A DNA stretch of 64,000 bases from Cymbidium sinense (GCA_021442155.1 CM038223.1:38166983-38230982), one strand, 5' to 3'. Positions 49,440 to 61,450 are shown, numbered from the stretch's first letter. Numbers and translations are program-made. Notes: generated by a model from the letters alone, not told the origin.

Positions 49440-49890
49440 ATAAAATTAAACCCCATTTAACATAACCAAATTTGTTGGATGAGGATTCCAATTCAAAATC
49501 AAAATTAATTAAACAAACAAACACAACAAAACAAAATCCCTTCTTCAAAAATTCCAAAATATTTTTCAAACAAAATTAACCAACTCCATTTAACATAACC
49601 AAATTTATTAAGTGAGAATTCCCCCTTTTCAAAATTAAATCAAATATAACAAGAACCACAACAATCAAAAGCAAAGCCTCTCCCTCAAGATTTTCAAAAT
49701 CTCCAAAATAATTGAACCATATTTAACATAACCAAATTTGTTGAATGTGGGCTCCAAACACAAAATCGAAATCAAATACAACAACAACCCAACAAAAGAA
49801 TCTCTCCTTCAAAATCTCCAAAATCTCTCCAACATGAATTGAACCCCATTTAACATAATCAAATTTGTTGAATGTGGGTTCCAATTCAAA
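49440..49890 (+). repeat. Four leader stem-loop repeats of element 2
   Basis: Units at about 49448, 49582, 49714 and 49840, spaced 126-134 bp, read 'ccccatttaacataaccaaa' then 'tttgttgaatgtgggttcc'. In the fourth, GAACCCCATT pairs with AATGTGGGTTC and AACA with TGTT. These are the sense-strand form of the element 1 stem-loops, at the same place between primer site and coding region. Confidence 0.8.
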
Positions 49891-49949
49891 ATCAAAATCA
49901 ATAATTCAAGTCAACATCAAAGCAAAATCTATTTCAGTTCTCTTTCCAT

Positions 49950-51640
49950 CAATACAGCAGAGATATCAACCATCTTCTTTCTTCCTTCTTTCAGTCAGTC
50001 TTTTGACATGTCTTCCAAAAAGCTGATCTTTTCCTTCACCTCCGGTGTGGATTTGGTTCTAAATCAGGCCATACTCACTGATTCCCCCATCATCAAGTTT
50101 AGACTTGGCTTTGAGCATCTCAAAGTCACCTGTAAGGGACCGCCTTCACCACTATTAGTAGAGAGGAGGTGGAAGGAAAAAAGCCACTAATGCAGTTTGA
50201 CATGCAATGATTCGAACTTCCCCTCTAAGAAGAGGAAGGCTATTGAGGTTTTCGTGTCAGTTCTGTCTAGTTCAAATGGTTTAGTTAGTTACCCCATGTA
50301 GTTCTAGCATGGGCTAGTACCATCTCTATGGTTCCCCATGCTCTAAAGGGAAGGCTATCATAGCCTCAGATAGTCTCCCCCACCTTTGAGGTCAGTTCTA
50401 GTTCCTGTCCAACCACACTCACTAAGACCCAAGCCTCAATAAGAACTGCAAGATCAAGGGGTAAACTATCAGAGGATTGCTTTATTACCCCCACCGCCTG
50501 TAGAGTATGAGACACTGGCTTGGGAGAGGAGGAAGCCCTATGCTGGTCTATGGTCTGTGCTACCTAGAGTTGGGAGAGCCCATAGAAGCTCAAAGTTTGG
50601 TACTTTACATGATTTGAGAGACTAATCCATAGAAGCTTTAGAGATCAGATTAACTGAGAGAGGGCCACTGAGGCCAAGGTGACTTTCCAAGTGGGCAAGA
50701 GAGAGGAGGAGGTTTGTCAGGTAGTCGACAACCTCCACTTTGATGGATTTTCTGATTAGTGGGCTAAAAGAGCCAATCATTCTTACCGCATTGTCCTTAC
50801 TGGTACTACCATTCTCAAGAGGAGATCTCTAGTGAAGAGGTAGTCATTGTCACCCACATTACACCGTTCCACTCACCATCCACCTTCACTAGTTCAGGTT
50901 CCACCATCTGTAGTTCCCCAATAAGTTCCACAAGCCCCCAGCTGGAGAGAGAGCCTCTCTTTGGTAATCCAGCAATAACCCAAGGATCTACTCCATCTAC
51001 TCCACCCATTGAGCTGAGGCTAAGCTCCCCTACTTGATCTTCCATCCCAACAGTGGTGAAGAAGGAGTGGCAACCCAAGAGTGTCGTGGTCACTCCACTA
51101 CCACAACAGCTGGAGGAGGTGAAGGAGGGGATACCATGGTAATCCCTATCATAGTTGAGTTAGGGAGAGCACTCCACCAATGTAGAGTATTTAGTGCATA
51201 ACTTCTAGATAGCTTAGTCTATTAGTTAGTCATCAGCCAGCCTATGTTCTAGTAGAGCAGGGTCTAGTAGATGATCATTCTTTGGATGACATTCTAGAGG
51301 ACTATCATACTGTAGTCGGGCTAATATTTGGGATGATCAATCTGACTAGAAGGAGGATAGACTAGAGTTTAATGTGATGAGGATGACATGTTTGATGCCC
51401 TAGTAGAGCCATGGTTGATACCCAAGGATCCTTGTATAGGGAGCAGCCTAGCTAGGAAGGCATTATAGTTGAGGAAGGTGAGGCATCAGACTCAACTCAA
51501 TGCCTCCTCTAAAAAATCAAATAAAAGGAGGATTAGATTGATAAGATGGAGCAAAGGGTAGAGGAGTTGATGGTAGTGGTCCTAACCTTGCAAAACTAAG
51601 CCCCAGTTAGATGGGCCTGAGCTAGTTACTTTAAATCAAC
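49950..51640 (+). pseudogene. Unassigned region before gag (possible Ogre-type ORF1 relic)
   Basis: A frame starts MSSKKLIFSFTSGVDLVLNQ at 50008 and is soon broken; later scraps include Pro/Ser/Val-rich text (50850-51120). I recognise no domain. Ogre elements have an extra ORF of unknown function ahead of gag, and position fits, but sequence support is only that the region is less AT-rich than its surroundings. The minus frame at 50815-51093 is judged a shadow. Confidence 0.35.
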
Positions 51641-52760
51641 CCAAGTGCACTCCCATGGATGACAACACTGGTAGCTTGCATAGGAAGGTCACCGATAGCA
51701 CCTCCATGCATGAAAAGGATATTAAGCAAATGGTAGAGCAGTAGGTGAAGGAAGCATTGGCACAAGCCCTAGGGAGCTCATATATTCCAAAGGGTGGACC
51801 ATACCATAAGGAATTTGATGTAGTTCAATACCCCCAAGGGTTTTGTTCCACCATCCTTCAAGATCGTTGATGGAAGTGGGAACCCAAGGTGGCACATAGC
51901 ATATTTTTGAGCCAGTTGTTGCAATGCCGGTGGTAGCAACACACTTCTTTCTTAGCTATTTGTTAGTTGCCTTTCAGGCATAGCATTTGATTGGTATGCC
52001 AAACTAACTAATAGATCGGTGAAGACCTTTGTAGAGTTAGAGCATCTCTTTCATCAAGAGATTTGTAGGAGCTCAGTAAAGGGTAATTGTAGGGGACCTC
52101 ATTATAGAGAAGCAAAAGCCAAATGAGTCCCTTGTTGATTATATTCTTAGATGTGTGTATGAAATATGAAGCACAGCTACAAGAGTGGCATGCCATTGAG
52201 ATTCTACTAAAGAATATCCATGTCCTGGTCATCTTCATGCTTAAGAGCTTCACCATAAAGATATTTGAGAAGCTAATCAGCAAGGAGGCTAACCTAGAGG
52301 AATACAAATAGTTACCCTTTTTAGATCAGTCATCCAAGCCAAAGCTCAAAGAACATTAAAAAGAAGCATGGGTTGTAGTGGCAGTCAATAAGGGAAGCAG
52401 CTAGTGAGGGTTTAGTTCAAGAGGCCTAGATTTTAGTAGCCTCCCTACCACCTCCTCTTCACAACCATAACTGCCACAATGGCCACCACCATGGCCACAA
52501 TAGTACCAATATTGATTGCCAGGTCACTACTTTTCAACTACTCTTGTTGATATATTAAATAAACCATATTCTTTCAAGAGGGAGGTAGTCAAGAAGATCT
52601 TCAGAATCTCTTGAAGAAGCCTGATTTTCAGCTACTCGAGCCTAAGAAGTCGGAAGAAGTGGGCAAGAGTGATGATCCTAACTACTGCCCCTACCACCAC
52701 ATGTTAGGCCACATCTTAGATGATTGCATTACCTTTGAGGATTAGCTTGAGCACAGCTAC
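51640..52760 (+). pseudogene. Element 2 gag relic
   Basis: Decayed text includes KMEQRVEELMVVVLTLQN (51545-51600, a coiled-coil-like start), PKGGPYHKEFD (51788-51820), FVSCLSGIAFDWYAKLTNRSV (51958-52020, the core gag helix motif L.G.A..WY..L), FVELEHLFHQEI, and a C-terminal YCPYHHMLGHILDDC (about 52690-52735). The last is the Tat-type C..H...GH....C finger before pol. Stops and frameshifts throughout. Gag would form the cytoplasmic particle that packages element RNA. This whole region is missing from element 1. Confidence 0.8.
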
Positions 52761-53600
52761 AAGTTAGGATCTATAGTTATCCCTAATGAATACTTAGTAA
52801 AACAACCATCTGGTTTCATTAGAGTAATCATTGGTGATACTCTAATCCTCTCAAGACAAAGAAGTTGGGATATTTCTTTATCCCGAACCTCTAAGAAAAT
52901 AATTTCTAAAATTAAGAAACTTTCTCACATGTGCCTCAATCAGTTCAAACCTCTAACATCAATGAAGGTTTTCCAATTATGAGGGACAACTCGAGGAGGG
53001 AGGAAGCCCGGCAGCAGCAACCTACCTCACTTGCCCGAGATAGATCCGTAGAGCAACCACCATCTGAGCCTAGCATTCCTTCCACCATTACAGATACTGC
53101 CGCCTCTAGTAGCTCCTCCACCTCTAACAGAAGCATTATATCTATGGATGAGGGCACCAAACCCTCATCCCACTTACTTTACTTAATTTTTACTATGTAC
53201 CTCCCTCAAAATTAAAGAAATCAATGAAGAAATTTGATTCCACTTGTATCTTTTCTACTTCTGATGTTCATATTGATTTTATTCCAATTGAAAGCTCTCC
53301 AAGTCAAAGCAATAACTCAATTAGTTTTGATTAATCCCAATCCAATTTGGAGATGGATTTTCCTTTTCTAAATCACTGGCTTCACCTCTTGAGATTGATT
53401 TGGAGTCATACTCTAAGGATCCTTTAGGAGAAGTTGTAGGTATATCCAATGAGCAGGTAGAACTTATCACGAACCCCTCATTCCAAGAAGTCACTGAAGT
53501 CAACCTCAGAAGTGGCAATGTTCTTCCTATTAGGGTAGCATCTCAAGATAAGGGTAAACAGGTCATTGGTTTCAGTGAGTAGATAGCCCCTCCACATGAT
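52760..53600 (+). pseudogene. Element 2 gag-protease linker relic
   Basis: 52931-53215 encodes a Ser/Thr/Pro-rich low-complexity linker, and 53400-53582 reads ELITNPSFQEVTEVNLRSGN then KGKQVIGFSE, the conserved stretch between gag and protease in plant gypsy elements (V.LRSG...P, KGK). Element 1 has the same linker at 15140-15570 and 14900-15060. Confidence 0.7.
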
Positions 53601-54310
53601 GCTCCACTATGAATATGCTTATGGAGGACCATTCTAAAAGTTGATCACAATGTTCTCACCCATCTTAGAAAGTTGTCAGCTAAGTTAAGCATATATGATG
53701 CCATTATCTTATTCAAAGAGATGAGGGAATCTCTAATCAAAGCCTTGCTTAATCCAAAGATATGCTTAGCTCAATTGATCACTACTGGAGAGAAACCATG
53801 CTATTCAAAGGAGATCTTAAAGTCACATTCTCAGATGAAGACCTACTTCTAGGAATAATCAAATAAAATCATCCCCTCTACATTATAGTGGTTGATAGAT
53901 TCAGAGTTTTGGCTAGCCCTGGTGCATCAATCAATATTATGAGTTTAAGAACCCTTTTCTACTTGAGGATTGACATTTCCAAACTCCATACAAAGATGAT
54001 GATGTTGAAAGGATTCAATGAACAAGGTGAGAGGGCCTTAAGCTTTATAGTGTTACTTTAGAGATAGATGATTGGAAGACTGAAGCCAAGTTTCACATAA
54101 TTAACTCGAATACATCTTTCAATGCATTTCTTGGGAGACCATGGATACATGAGAACAACATGATTCCATCCTCTTTACATCAGTGCATCAAGTTCATAAA
54201 AGATGGAATTGAGTATTTTATTAAAGGAGATCTCAAGCTTTTGTTCATGAGGTCGAGATATATAAGAATGCGGCCTATTACCTCTGTGAGAAATAAAAAG
54301 TCTATTCTCA
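53600..54310 (+). pseudogene. Element 2 aspartic protease relic
   Basis: HLRKLSAKLSIYDAIILFKE (53660-53720) precedes the domain; then come DLLLGIIK and RFRVLASPGASINIMSLRTL (about 53905-53965), the active-site region. Relatives have an Asp at the position of Ser in ASPGAS, so the catalytic residue is lost. FLGRPWIHENNMIPSSLHQC (54130-54185) follows. The protease would have cut the polyprotein. Confidence 0.82.
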
Positions 54311-54334
54311 TGAATTTAGTCAAAATCTTAATAT

Positions 54335-54430
54335 AATAGAAAAATAAAAATAAAGAGAAAAAGAAAGAAAAGAAAAAGAAAAAGAAAATAAATTGAAAAA
54401 GAAAATAAAAGGGAAAGAGAAATAGACCTT
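54335..54430 (+). repeat. Purine-only tract coding Lys/Glu in pol linker
   Basis: About 90 bp almost entirely A and G. The same tract occurs in element 1 (14075-14140, as pyrimidines on the plus strand), between protease and RT. It reads as a Lys/Glu-rich linker. The minus frames at 54320-54540 are its Phe/Ser/Leu shadows. Confidence 0.8.
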
Positions 54431-55430
54431 AGGGAGGAAGTGGAGCTTGAGATTAAATTGCACCCACAGTTTGTTACCCCATTCGAACAAGTGGGGAGGA
54501 TGACCAACCTCCACCAAGATGAGGTAAGAGGCAAGTCCATAGGGAGTCCCTAAGGTGGAAGGCCTCCATACTTACCACCCACCAGGAGATTCATCCCAGC
54601 TTCCAGGAGTACACCAGCTATCATCATAAACTTAGAATCTAGTTTAGATGATGAGTCTTATGTGGTTAGCATACCATCTGCTCTTCTCAATAGCAGATCC
54701 CATTAGAGATGACATTCGATCTAGACAATGATGAAGACTAGATTCCTAAGCAAAGCATAAGTTTATCCAAATCCTCATTATGTATTATGTGAAACTATTA
54801 GGCATCAATTAGGAACCTTAGCTCTAACCCCACTTTTCTCATAAAAGTTAAGGGTTTGGTAATTAAGGAGGCCTAAATGACCTACAACTATGAAGATTCA
54901 AAGGTTCTATCCTAGAACATCATCCGCAAGTCAAGAATTTAATGTTGAACTTGAGGATGATTCATATAAAGAATTAATAGAATTACCTTTTGATTGATAC
55001 TCACCTTGTGTTCATAACTTAGCAAAGAAAGGTTTAATTCCACATACATGGTCTAAGCACAGGCCAGATTACTTTGAAAGGCTATGGAACAACAAATGCA
55101 AAAGCTCTTAATCAAAACCAAAACTAGGCTTCGTATAGTAGAGCAGTTGATAATGATGTTTACTGCTTGGTCATTACCAATCATTTAGAATTTGATAGTT
55201 CTTTTCAAATCACATTAACTCATATGATAAGTGTACTAAGAAACTTCAAATGATCTAAATGATTTCCAAGTCAAAGCACCTTCAAAATTTGAAGAAGAAC
55301 TTAAGTCAATCATTGATGAGCTCAAAGAAATCAACTTAAGAACTGAAGACAACCCATGCCCGACATACATCAGTTTCTTATTGAACAAAACTGAAACCAA
55401 TGACTTAGTTATGCTACTCGTTGAGTTCAA
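54430..55430 (+). pseudogene. Element 2 protease-RT linker relic
   Basis: Fragments include a segment at 54985-55055 equivalent to PFDWYSPCVLNLAKKGLIPH of element 1, ending in KAQARL-like text, and an acidic region with LKEINLRTEDNPCPTYISFLL (55320-55385). These lead into the RT entry motif. No complete domain. The minus frame at 55236-55430 is a shadow. Confidence 0.6.
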
Positions 55431-56520
55431 GGACTGGTTTACAAGGAGTTATGAAGAAATGCCCAGTTTGGCTCTTGATGTACTGATCCATAAGCTAGTG
55501 ATATATCCTGATGCTAACCCTATCAAGCAAGCTCCTAAATGCATGTGATTAGACATTGAACAACATGTCATTTTTAAGTCAAGAAATTGATCGATGTTGG
55601 TTTCACTTGGGAGGAAAAATACCCCTCCTGGCTGGCTAGCGTCTTCCTAGTTAAAAGAAGAATGGCTAAATTTACATATACATTGATTTTAGGGATCTAA
55701 ATAAGGCATGTCCAAAAGATGAATTTTCACTTCCAATATTAGATGGTGATCATTGCCTTATCTCATGTAGTTTCCTCTTTCATGGATGGTTCATTTGGAT
55801 ACAACCAAATAAAGATGGCCCATGAAGTTAAGAAATTGATCGATGCTAGTTTCATCCGGGAGGAAAAATACCCCACCTGGTTGGCTAGCATCTTCCTAGT
55901 TAAGAAGAAGAATGACCAAATTCACATATGCATCAATTTTAGGGATATAAATAAGGCATGTTCAAAAGATGAATTTTCATTACCAATATCGAAGCTGATG
56001 GTGGACATTACCTCATCACATGTAGTTTTATCTTTCATGGATGGTTCATCTAGATACAACTAAATAAAGATGGCCCCTGAAGATGACAAAAATACTACCT
56101 TTAGGACCTCGATTGGAATCTATTGATATAAGTCATGCCTTTTAGCCTTAAAAATGCCAGTGCCACATATTAGGCCATGACTCAAATCTTGGTTGAAATC
56201 ATTCTTCACTAAGTAGAATGTTATGTTAATGATCTTGTGATCAAAAATAAAGAAAAGGAAGACCATCTCTTTGACTTGAGAGTAGTTTTTCAGCAGTTAA
56301 GATAATATAACCTCAAATGGAACCCTTTGAAGTGTGCATTAGGAGTAACTTCAGCAAAGTTTCTTGGGTTCATTGCCTGACATTGTAAATCAAAATTGAC
56401 ATAGAGAAGTTTAAAGTGATATTAGAAATTCCACCCCTAAAATTCTAACTCAACTCAGATCATTCCAAGGTAAGTTAGCATATCTAAAACATTTTATATC
56501 CAACCTATCTAGCAAATGCC
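55430..56520 (+). pseudogene. Element 2 reverse transcriptase relic with internal duplication
   Basis: DWFTRSYEEMPSLALDVLIH and KLVIYPDANPIKQAP (55430-55535) are the RT entry. KLIDAS/VGFI.EEKYP.WLAS.FLVKK, INFRDINKACSKDEFSLPI and FMDGSSRYN motifs occur twice, 249 bp apart (55581-55829 and 55830-56078), in the same frame. YVND replaces YVDD at 56222-56233, then DHLFDLRV. The first catalytic Asp is lost, and stops are frequent. Without the duplication the order matches element 1 RT. Confidence 0.87.
55581..56078 (+). repeat. 249-bp in-frame tandem duplication within RT
   Basis: 'aagaaattgatcgatg' begins both units (55581 and 55830). Each continues through 'gaggaaaaatacccc', 'ggctagc.tcttcctagtta', 'attttagggat' and 'ttcatggatggttcat'. 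The period is exactly 83 codons, so a single frame (55743-56063) runs through the junction. Elements 1 and 3 have one copy. Confidence 0.85.
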
Positions 56521-56529
56521 AACCATTCT

Positions 56530-57060
56530 CAGCACTAGTCATCAAGGATACCAAGTTTAAGTGGGATGACCAGTGCTAACATGCCTTCGAGGACATCAAG
56601 CAGTACCTCATGACACCACCATTTGTAGCTACCCCTATCCTGGGCAAGTTGTTTATACTCTATACTACCACATTAGATGACTCCCTCAATGCTTTTTTGG
56701 CCCAAGCCAATGATGATGGAAAGGAGAATACACTCTACTATCTCAGTTGTCATCTAATCCTGTTGAAGTAAACTATCCACCATTGAGAAGCATTGTCATG
56801 CTTTAATCTTTGCATCCCAAAAGCCATGACATTATATGCTTTCTCATAAAGTAAACTTGATTTCTAGAATTAATTTGCAATATCTCATGATATGGTCGAT
56901 GCTATCTAGATGGTTGGTACAATGGTCCATGATTTTATCATAGTTTGATATCACTTTCATACCCCTCATACGGTGAAAGGACAAGCACTCACGGATTACT
57001 TAGCAGCACACCCACTTTCTGTTGACTCTCCGCTTAATGATGATCTCCCCGATAAATAAA
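56530..57060 (+). pseudogene. Element 2 RNase H relic
   Basis: TKFKWDDQC*HAFEDIKQYL (56550-56610), MTPPFVATPILGK, LYTTTLDDSLNAFLAQAND (56650-56715) and ENTLYYLSCHL (56725-56760) follow the gypsy RNase H pattern. The catalytic block is decayed: the stretch that normally reads YT.E..AL.V contains two stops near 56770-56790. Confidence 0.82.
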
Positions 57061-57149
57061 TCATGAACTTATGGGATACCAACATTCGCCACAGGGAGAT
57101 GTATTTTGATAGTGTGGCTTCCTTCAAAGAGGAGAAGAACTATAATCTA

Positions 57150-57480
57150 CTCTTCAAGAAAGGCAGGGGTAGAAATAGTTCTTATAACTCCTGACCACGA
57201 TATGATAAGATTTTCATATATCCAATTCTTGCACCAATAATGAAGCTAAATATGAGGCTCTGATTGTCAATCTAGAGTTAGCCATCTCACTAGGCATCCA
57301 GAACATCAATATCTTTGGGAATTCCCAACTAATGGTCAACCAAATCTCTAGATCCTATAAGATACTCAATCCCAGACTCCATCACTACCACAAGTACATC
57401 ATAGAGTTGTTGGCCCAAATCTTGTTATAATCTACAAGATCCCTCGAGGAGAAAACTCTATAGCATATTCCTTAGCCAAT
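57150..57480 (+). pseudogene. Element 2 archaeal-type second RNase H relic
   Basis: TNNEAKYEALIVNLELAISL (57235-57295), GIQNINIFGNSQLMVNQISR (57296-57355) and LHHYHKYIIELLAQ match the extra RNase H known from Tat elements (TNN.AEYEAL, FGDSQLVV.Q). GDSQ has become GNSQ, so a catalytic Asp is lost. Its presence between RNase H and integrase is the main evidence for Tat-lineage assignment. Confidence 0.85.
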
Positions 57481-57690
57481 CTTGCCAAGGAGTTGGCATG
57501 TCCGGATGATGAGTCTATATCAATAGAGGTCCACAATAGGCAAGTTTTTCCTCCTATTAAAATTAGACTCATCGATAGATACTATTTAAAGGGGAGGTTA
57601 TCATTATCAAAAATGATGAAGAATTGGATTGGAGGCAACCCTTCATTGATTACCTAAAAAAGGCAAATTACCTCAAGAGAAGTCCCAAGC
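57480..57690 (+). pseudogene. Element 2 RNase H-integrase connector relic
   Basis: Text equivalent to NWIGGNPSLITYLKK (57622-57665) parallels DWRQPFMDYL of element 1, with a frameshift around 57590-57620. Preceded by Asn/Leu/Ala text (YSLANLAKELACPDDESIS, 57465-57520). Confidence 0.7.
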
Positions 57691-58847
57691 ACATCAAGTG
57701 AAGCAAAGGGCACTTTCCTACCCCCTCGTGGATGGTGCCTTATATCGGCAGTCCTTTGATCATATGTGGTTATGTTATTTAGAAAAGCATGAAGCCCATA
57801 AGATCATGATCGAGGCACATTTAAGATTATGCAGTGCTCACCAATCCGATCCCAAGATGAAAGCCAAAATTAAAAGACTTGAATATTATTGGCCATCAAT
57901 GATTACTGATTGCATGGACGTAGCTAAGTAATGCCACCAATGCCAGGTACATTGTGTGGTCTTACACCAACCACCCAATATTCTACATCCAACTTTAGCC
58001 TCATGTCCATTCAAGTGTTGGGGTACTAACATAGTGGGGCTGATTGATCCTCCTTCTTCCAAGAGTCATTGGTTTATCCTAGTAGCTACAAACTACTTTT
58101 TCATGTAGGTAGAGGTGATTCAACTCATGGAGGTCAAAGCTCAACACGTGCTCCAATTTTTCGAAAAACTATATCATATATAGATTTAGGGTACCCCTCT
58201 AAATTATATTCGATAATGGCATTGCATTCAAGAGCACCAAAATCAATAACTTAACCTAGAGACACAACATAGATTAGTGATACTACTACTATTACTCACG
58301 GGTGAATGGTGTAGTAAACCTTCAATAAAACCCTCATCCAAATACTCAAGAAGACACTCGACAATAATAAATGATAGTTTCATAGTTTGTTGAACCTTTG
58401 TGGGCCTACCGCACCCTATAACTCCAACTCATACCCCTTTCTTATGGGTCATACCATTACTAACTCCCATCACTAACAATAGTTGTGGGTAGCAATATTA
58501 CAATTGATTAGAATGTCAAGTTGAGATTAGAAGAGCTTGAAGGTTTGGAGGATATACTTACGATCATGCCAGAAACTCAAGTTATGCAAAGCAAAAATGA
58601 TTCAAGCTCACAACAAGTTGGTCTGCCCTAGAGCTTTTCAAGTTGAGAGCTTATTTTAGTTCTAAGGAGACCAATTGTTGGCCATTCAAGATAAGAGGAA
58701 AATTTGAACCCACTTGGGATGGCCCTTTTGCCATAGAGAAGGTCCACCAAGGTGGATCTACCAACTTATAAATTATAAAGGGAAGTGTCGATGCTTCCAA
58801 TCAACGAGCTCTATCTTAAAAAGTATTACCCATTAAAAAATGTTTAA
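57690..58847 (+). pseudogene. Element 2 integrase relic and polyprotein end
   Basis: 57698-57931 reads ALYRQSFDHMWLCYLEKHEA, then EAHLRLCSAHQSDPKMKAKI and EYYWPSMITDCMDVAK, stop, CHQCQ. This is the HHCC zinc-binding domain with all four ligands but a stop before the CxxC. The core follows: WGTNIVGLIDPPSSKSHWFI (58020-58078; first catalytic Asp is Asn), ATNYFF, FDNGIAFKS (58210-58235; second Asp kept), further broken. Near the end PFAIEKVHQGGSTNL and LPINELYLKKYYP lead to a stop at 58845-58847. It would have inserted the cDNA. Function lost. Confidence 0.86.
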
Positions 58848-59040
58848 AAATAATTTTCATCAATAAAACTCCATATTAAATCAAAATCTCCCCAAATTGA
58901 AAACATTTTTCCTTTGTGTATCTTTCATGATGTGTTTAGGGTAGGTGTAAGAGAACCCGAGCAGCATCATATCCCTCATTAGCATAACACAAATAAAAAT
59001 TGCTCACAAACACAAACAAAACAAACATAAATCTTTTGAT
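58848..59040 (+). other. Start of element 2 3' UTR
   Basis: Short AT-rich stretch between the polyprotein stop and the tandem array. No frame or motif recognised. Confidence 0.5.
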
Positions 59041-60830
59041 AGGAAACTTTGAGTTGAGATAATGCCCCAAGTGGCCCTCACTCAATAGCTGCTCTAGGTC
59101 AGATTCAATTCACTACCTAGCTAGTGTGTCTCCCCATTGGAATCTTGCTTAAGAGGATGTAAGTCCCTGCAATTTCTTCCTAGCATAACCACTACACACC
59201 GATAAGCATCCTATTATTATGGTATGTCTTATTGCATAACCAATGAGCTATGTTGACTTTTTTAAGAAGATGTAAGTCCTTTCTTTCTTACAGACTAGGT
59301 CAAATTTATCTTTGAGGATTAGGGTAAGACCCAAAATGGCTCCTTTCCTTTTGACTACTACAAGTTTGGGTCTAGTCCTTCTTTGTGACTTCCCACTCAA
59401 TAGTCGCCCTAGGTTGGATTGTAGCTATCTAGCCAACGATAGACTATCTCAATGATCAGTTCCACATAGGAAGATGTAAGTCTTCGATGCTTTCTTCCTA
59501 TATTGATTTTCATACATCTACTGGTACCTTAGGATGGTTGGTGTTCATTTTGCTGACAATGACCCACCTGGTGGATAACACACTCATGAAGATGTAAGTC
59601 CCTATGCATTATCCTTGAGCCTGCCACCGTATACCTATAGGCTTTTTTTTAAGGATCAGGATAATGCCCCTAGCGGCACCTCCCCTATGGGCATTCTATT
59701 TGGATCACATCCTTTGTGACCCATCTAGACACGACCAAATTACTACTTGATTAAGTTCCCCTTTCTAGTAACCACCGCTATGGTTGGAAGTTCTATAATG
59801 TGGATGTGAGAATTCTACCTTGGCCCAGTAAATCAGAGATAGGCCAAAGCCCCCATGGCTCCTTCTTAATGTGGTCCCTTAAACCAATAGGGTCATGCTT
59901 AACAAATAAATAAAATAAACAAAATCACTTGTTGATTAGATAAGCCCACCTTCTCCCAAGCAAGCATCTTATTTGGGGTAGCATTAGCAAAACTCCCTAT
60001 AGGAATCTCCTTGACTACTCTTGAGTTGAGATAAGATCCTAGCACTCACTCAGTAGTCTCCCTAGGTCCGGTCGAATCTGTTGTGCCATCAACAAGTCAC
60101 CCCAATAGCTAATTCCACTTTGGAAGATATAAGTCCCCCTGCTTTCTTCCTAGCATAGTTGTTACACACCGAAAGGCAACCCTTAGTTTGGATAGTCCCC
60201 CTCATATGGTACTTCTAGTAAATTTGATAGGCCTGCTTACATAGCCCCTTCTTAGTGTGGTCCATCATCGATAGGGTCCAAATTAAATCAAATTGCTTTG
60301 ACTACTCTTGAGTTGAGATAAGATCCTCGACAACACTCACTCAATAGTTGCCTTAGGTCAGGTTTAGTCTATTATGTCATCAACAACTCACCCTAATGGC
60401 TAATTCTACTTTGGAAGATGTAAGTCCTCACACTTTCTTCCTAGCACAACCATTGCACTAATTGGCAACCTTGATGTTGGATAGTCCTACCCTTCGGCTA
60501 GTTAACCATCCCTTTGGACTAGTAAATCTAAGATAGGCCCAGTTTACATAGCCCTTCTTAGTGTAGTCCATCGCACATTATCAGGGTCCAAATTAAATCA
60601 AATCAAATGCTTGACTACTCTTGAGTTGAGATAAGATCCCCAATAAAACTCACTCAGTAGTCACCCTAGGTTGGGTTTGATTTTTTCTACCATCAACAAG
60701 TCACCCCAGTAGTTGATTTTGCTTTGGAAAGTCCCGCTATCTTTCCAACAAACCTAAAGGCAACCCTTTGAATAGTCCTACCCTTCAGCTGGTAGACTAC
60801 CCTCAGGCCTTGGAGGACTTTAGTAGCAAT
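59040..60830 (+). repeat. ~280-310-bp tandem array in element 2 3' UTR
   Basis: Clear unit starts at 'gagttgagataa' occur near 59050, 60025, 60308 and 60621, each followed by 'cactcactcagtagtc.ccctaggt', 'ccatcaacaagtcacccca', 'ctttggaagatgtaagtcc' and 'ctttcttcctagcata'; diverged units fill 59340-59990. Reverse complements match the units at 7780-9990 of element 1. Confidence 0.8.
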
Positions 60831-61450
60831 CTTCATGGTTCAAATCAAATTAAATTAAATAAAAAAAAATTAAATGAAATTAAAATAAATCAAATTAAAC
60901 TAAATCAAAAATAAATTCAAACTTACTTCCCAATGGAGTCAAGTCTCAACCAACAAATCAAATCAATCAAATTAATCTCCTCCAATGGAGCCAAATCAAC
61001 AAATAAATCAAATCAACCAAATCAAATCAAATCCTCTTAATCCTTCAAGCAAGTCTCTTGATGCTCATAAATTAAATCAAATCAAAACAAACTCAAACAA
61101 AATAATCAAATCTATATCCCTAGTGATTCCTCCCAAATTAAATTAAACAAATTCAATCAAACCCCATTCCTTGGATATTTCCCCTTTTATGCCCTTGGCA
61201 TAAATCAATCCCTAAATCTAATCCAATTTATATGTGATTCCCTAGCGGATCTCTCTTCATGTCCTTCATATGAAATCAATCTTCAACCATTCAAATAAAA
61301 TCCCCTTGGCTGTCTTATACCCTTGGAATGAGATGAGTTGCATTGCACTAAGATTGTGATTCTATCTACCTCTTGACTTAGGTATAGATAGTCTTCGTTA
61401 GCGCTTACAATTTTTTTGGGACATTGTTGATCATCTCAGTCAATCCCAAT
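60830..61450 (+). other. End of element 2 3' UTR
   Basis: Low-complexity 'aatcaaat'-type text (60840-61120) followed by degenerate short repeats matching 7230-7480 of element 1. No gene. Confidence 0.5.
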
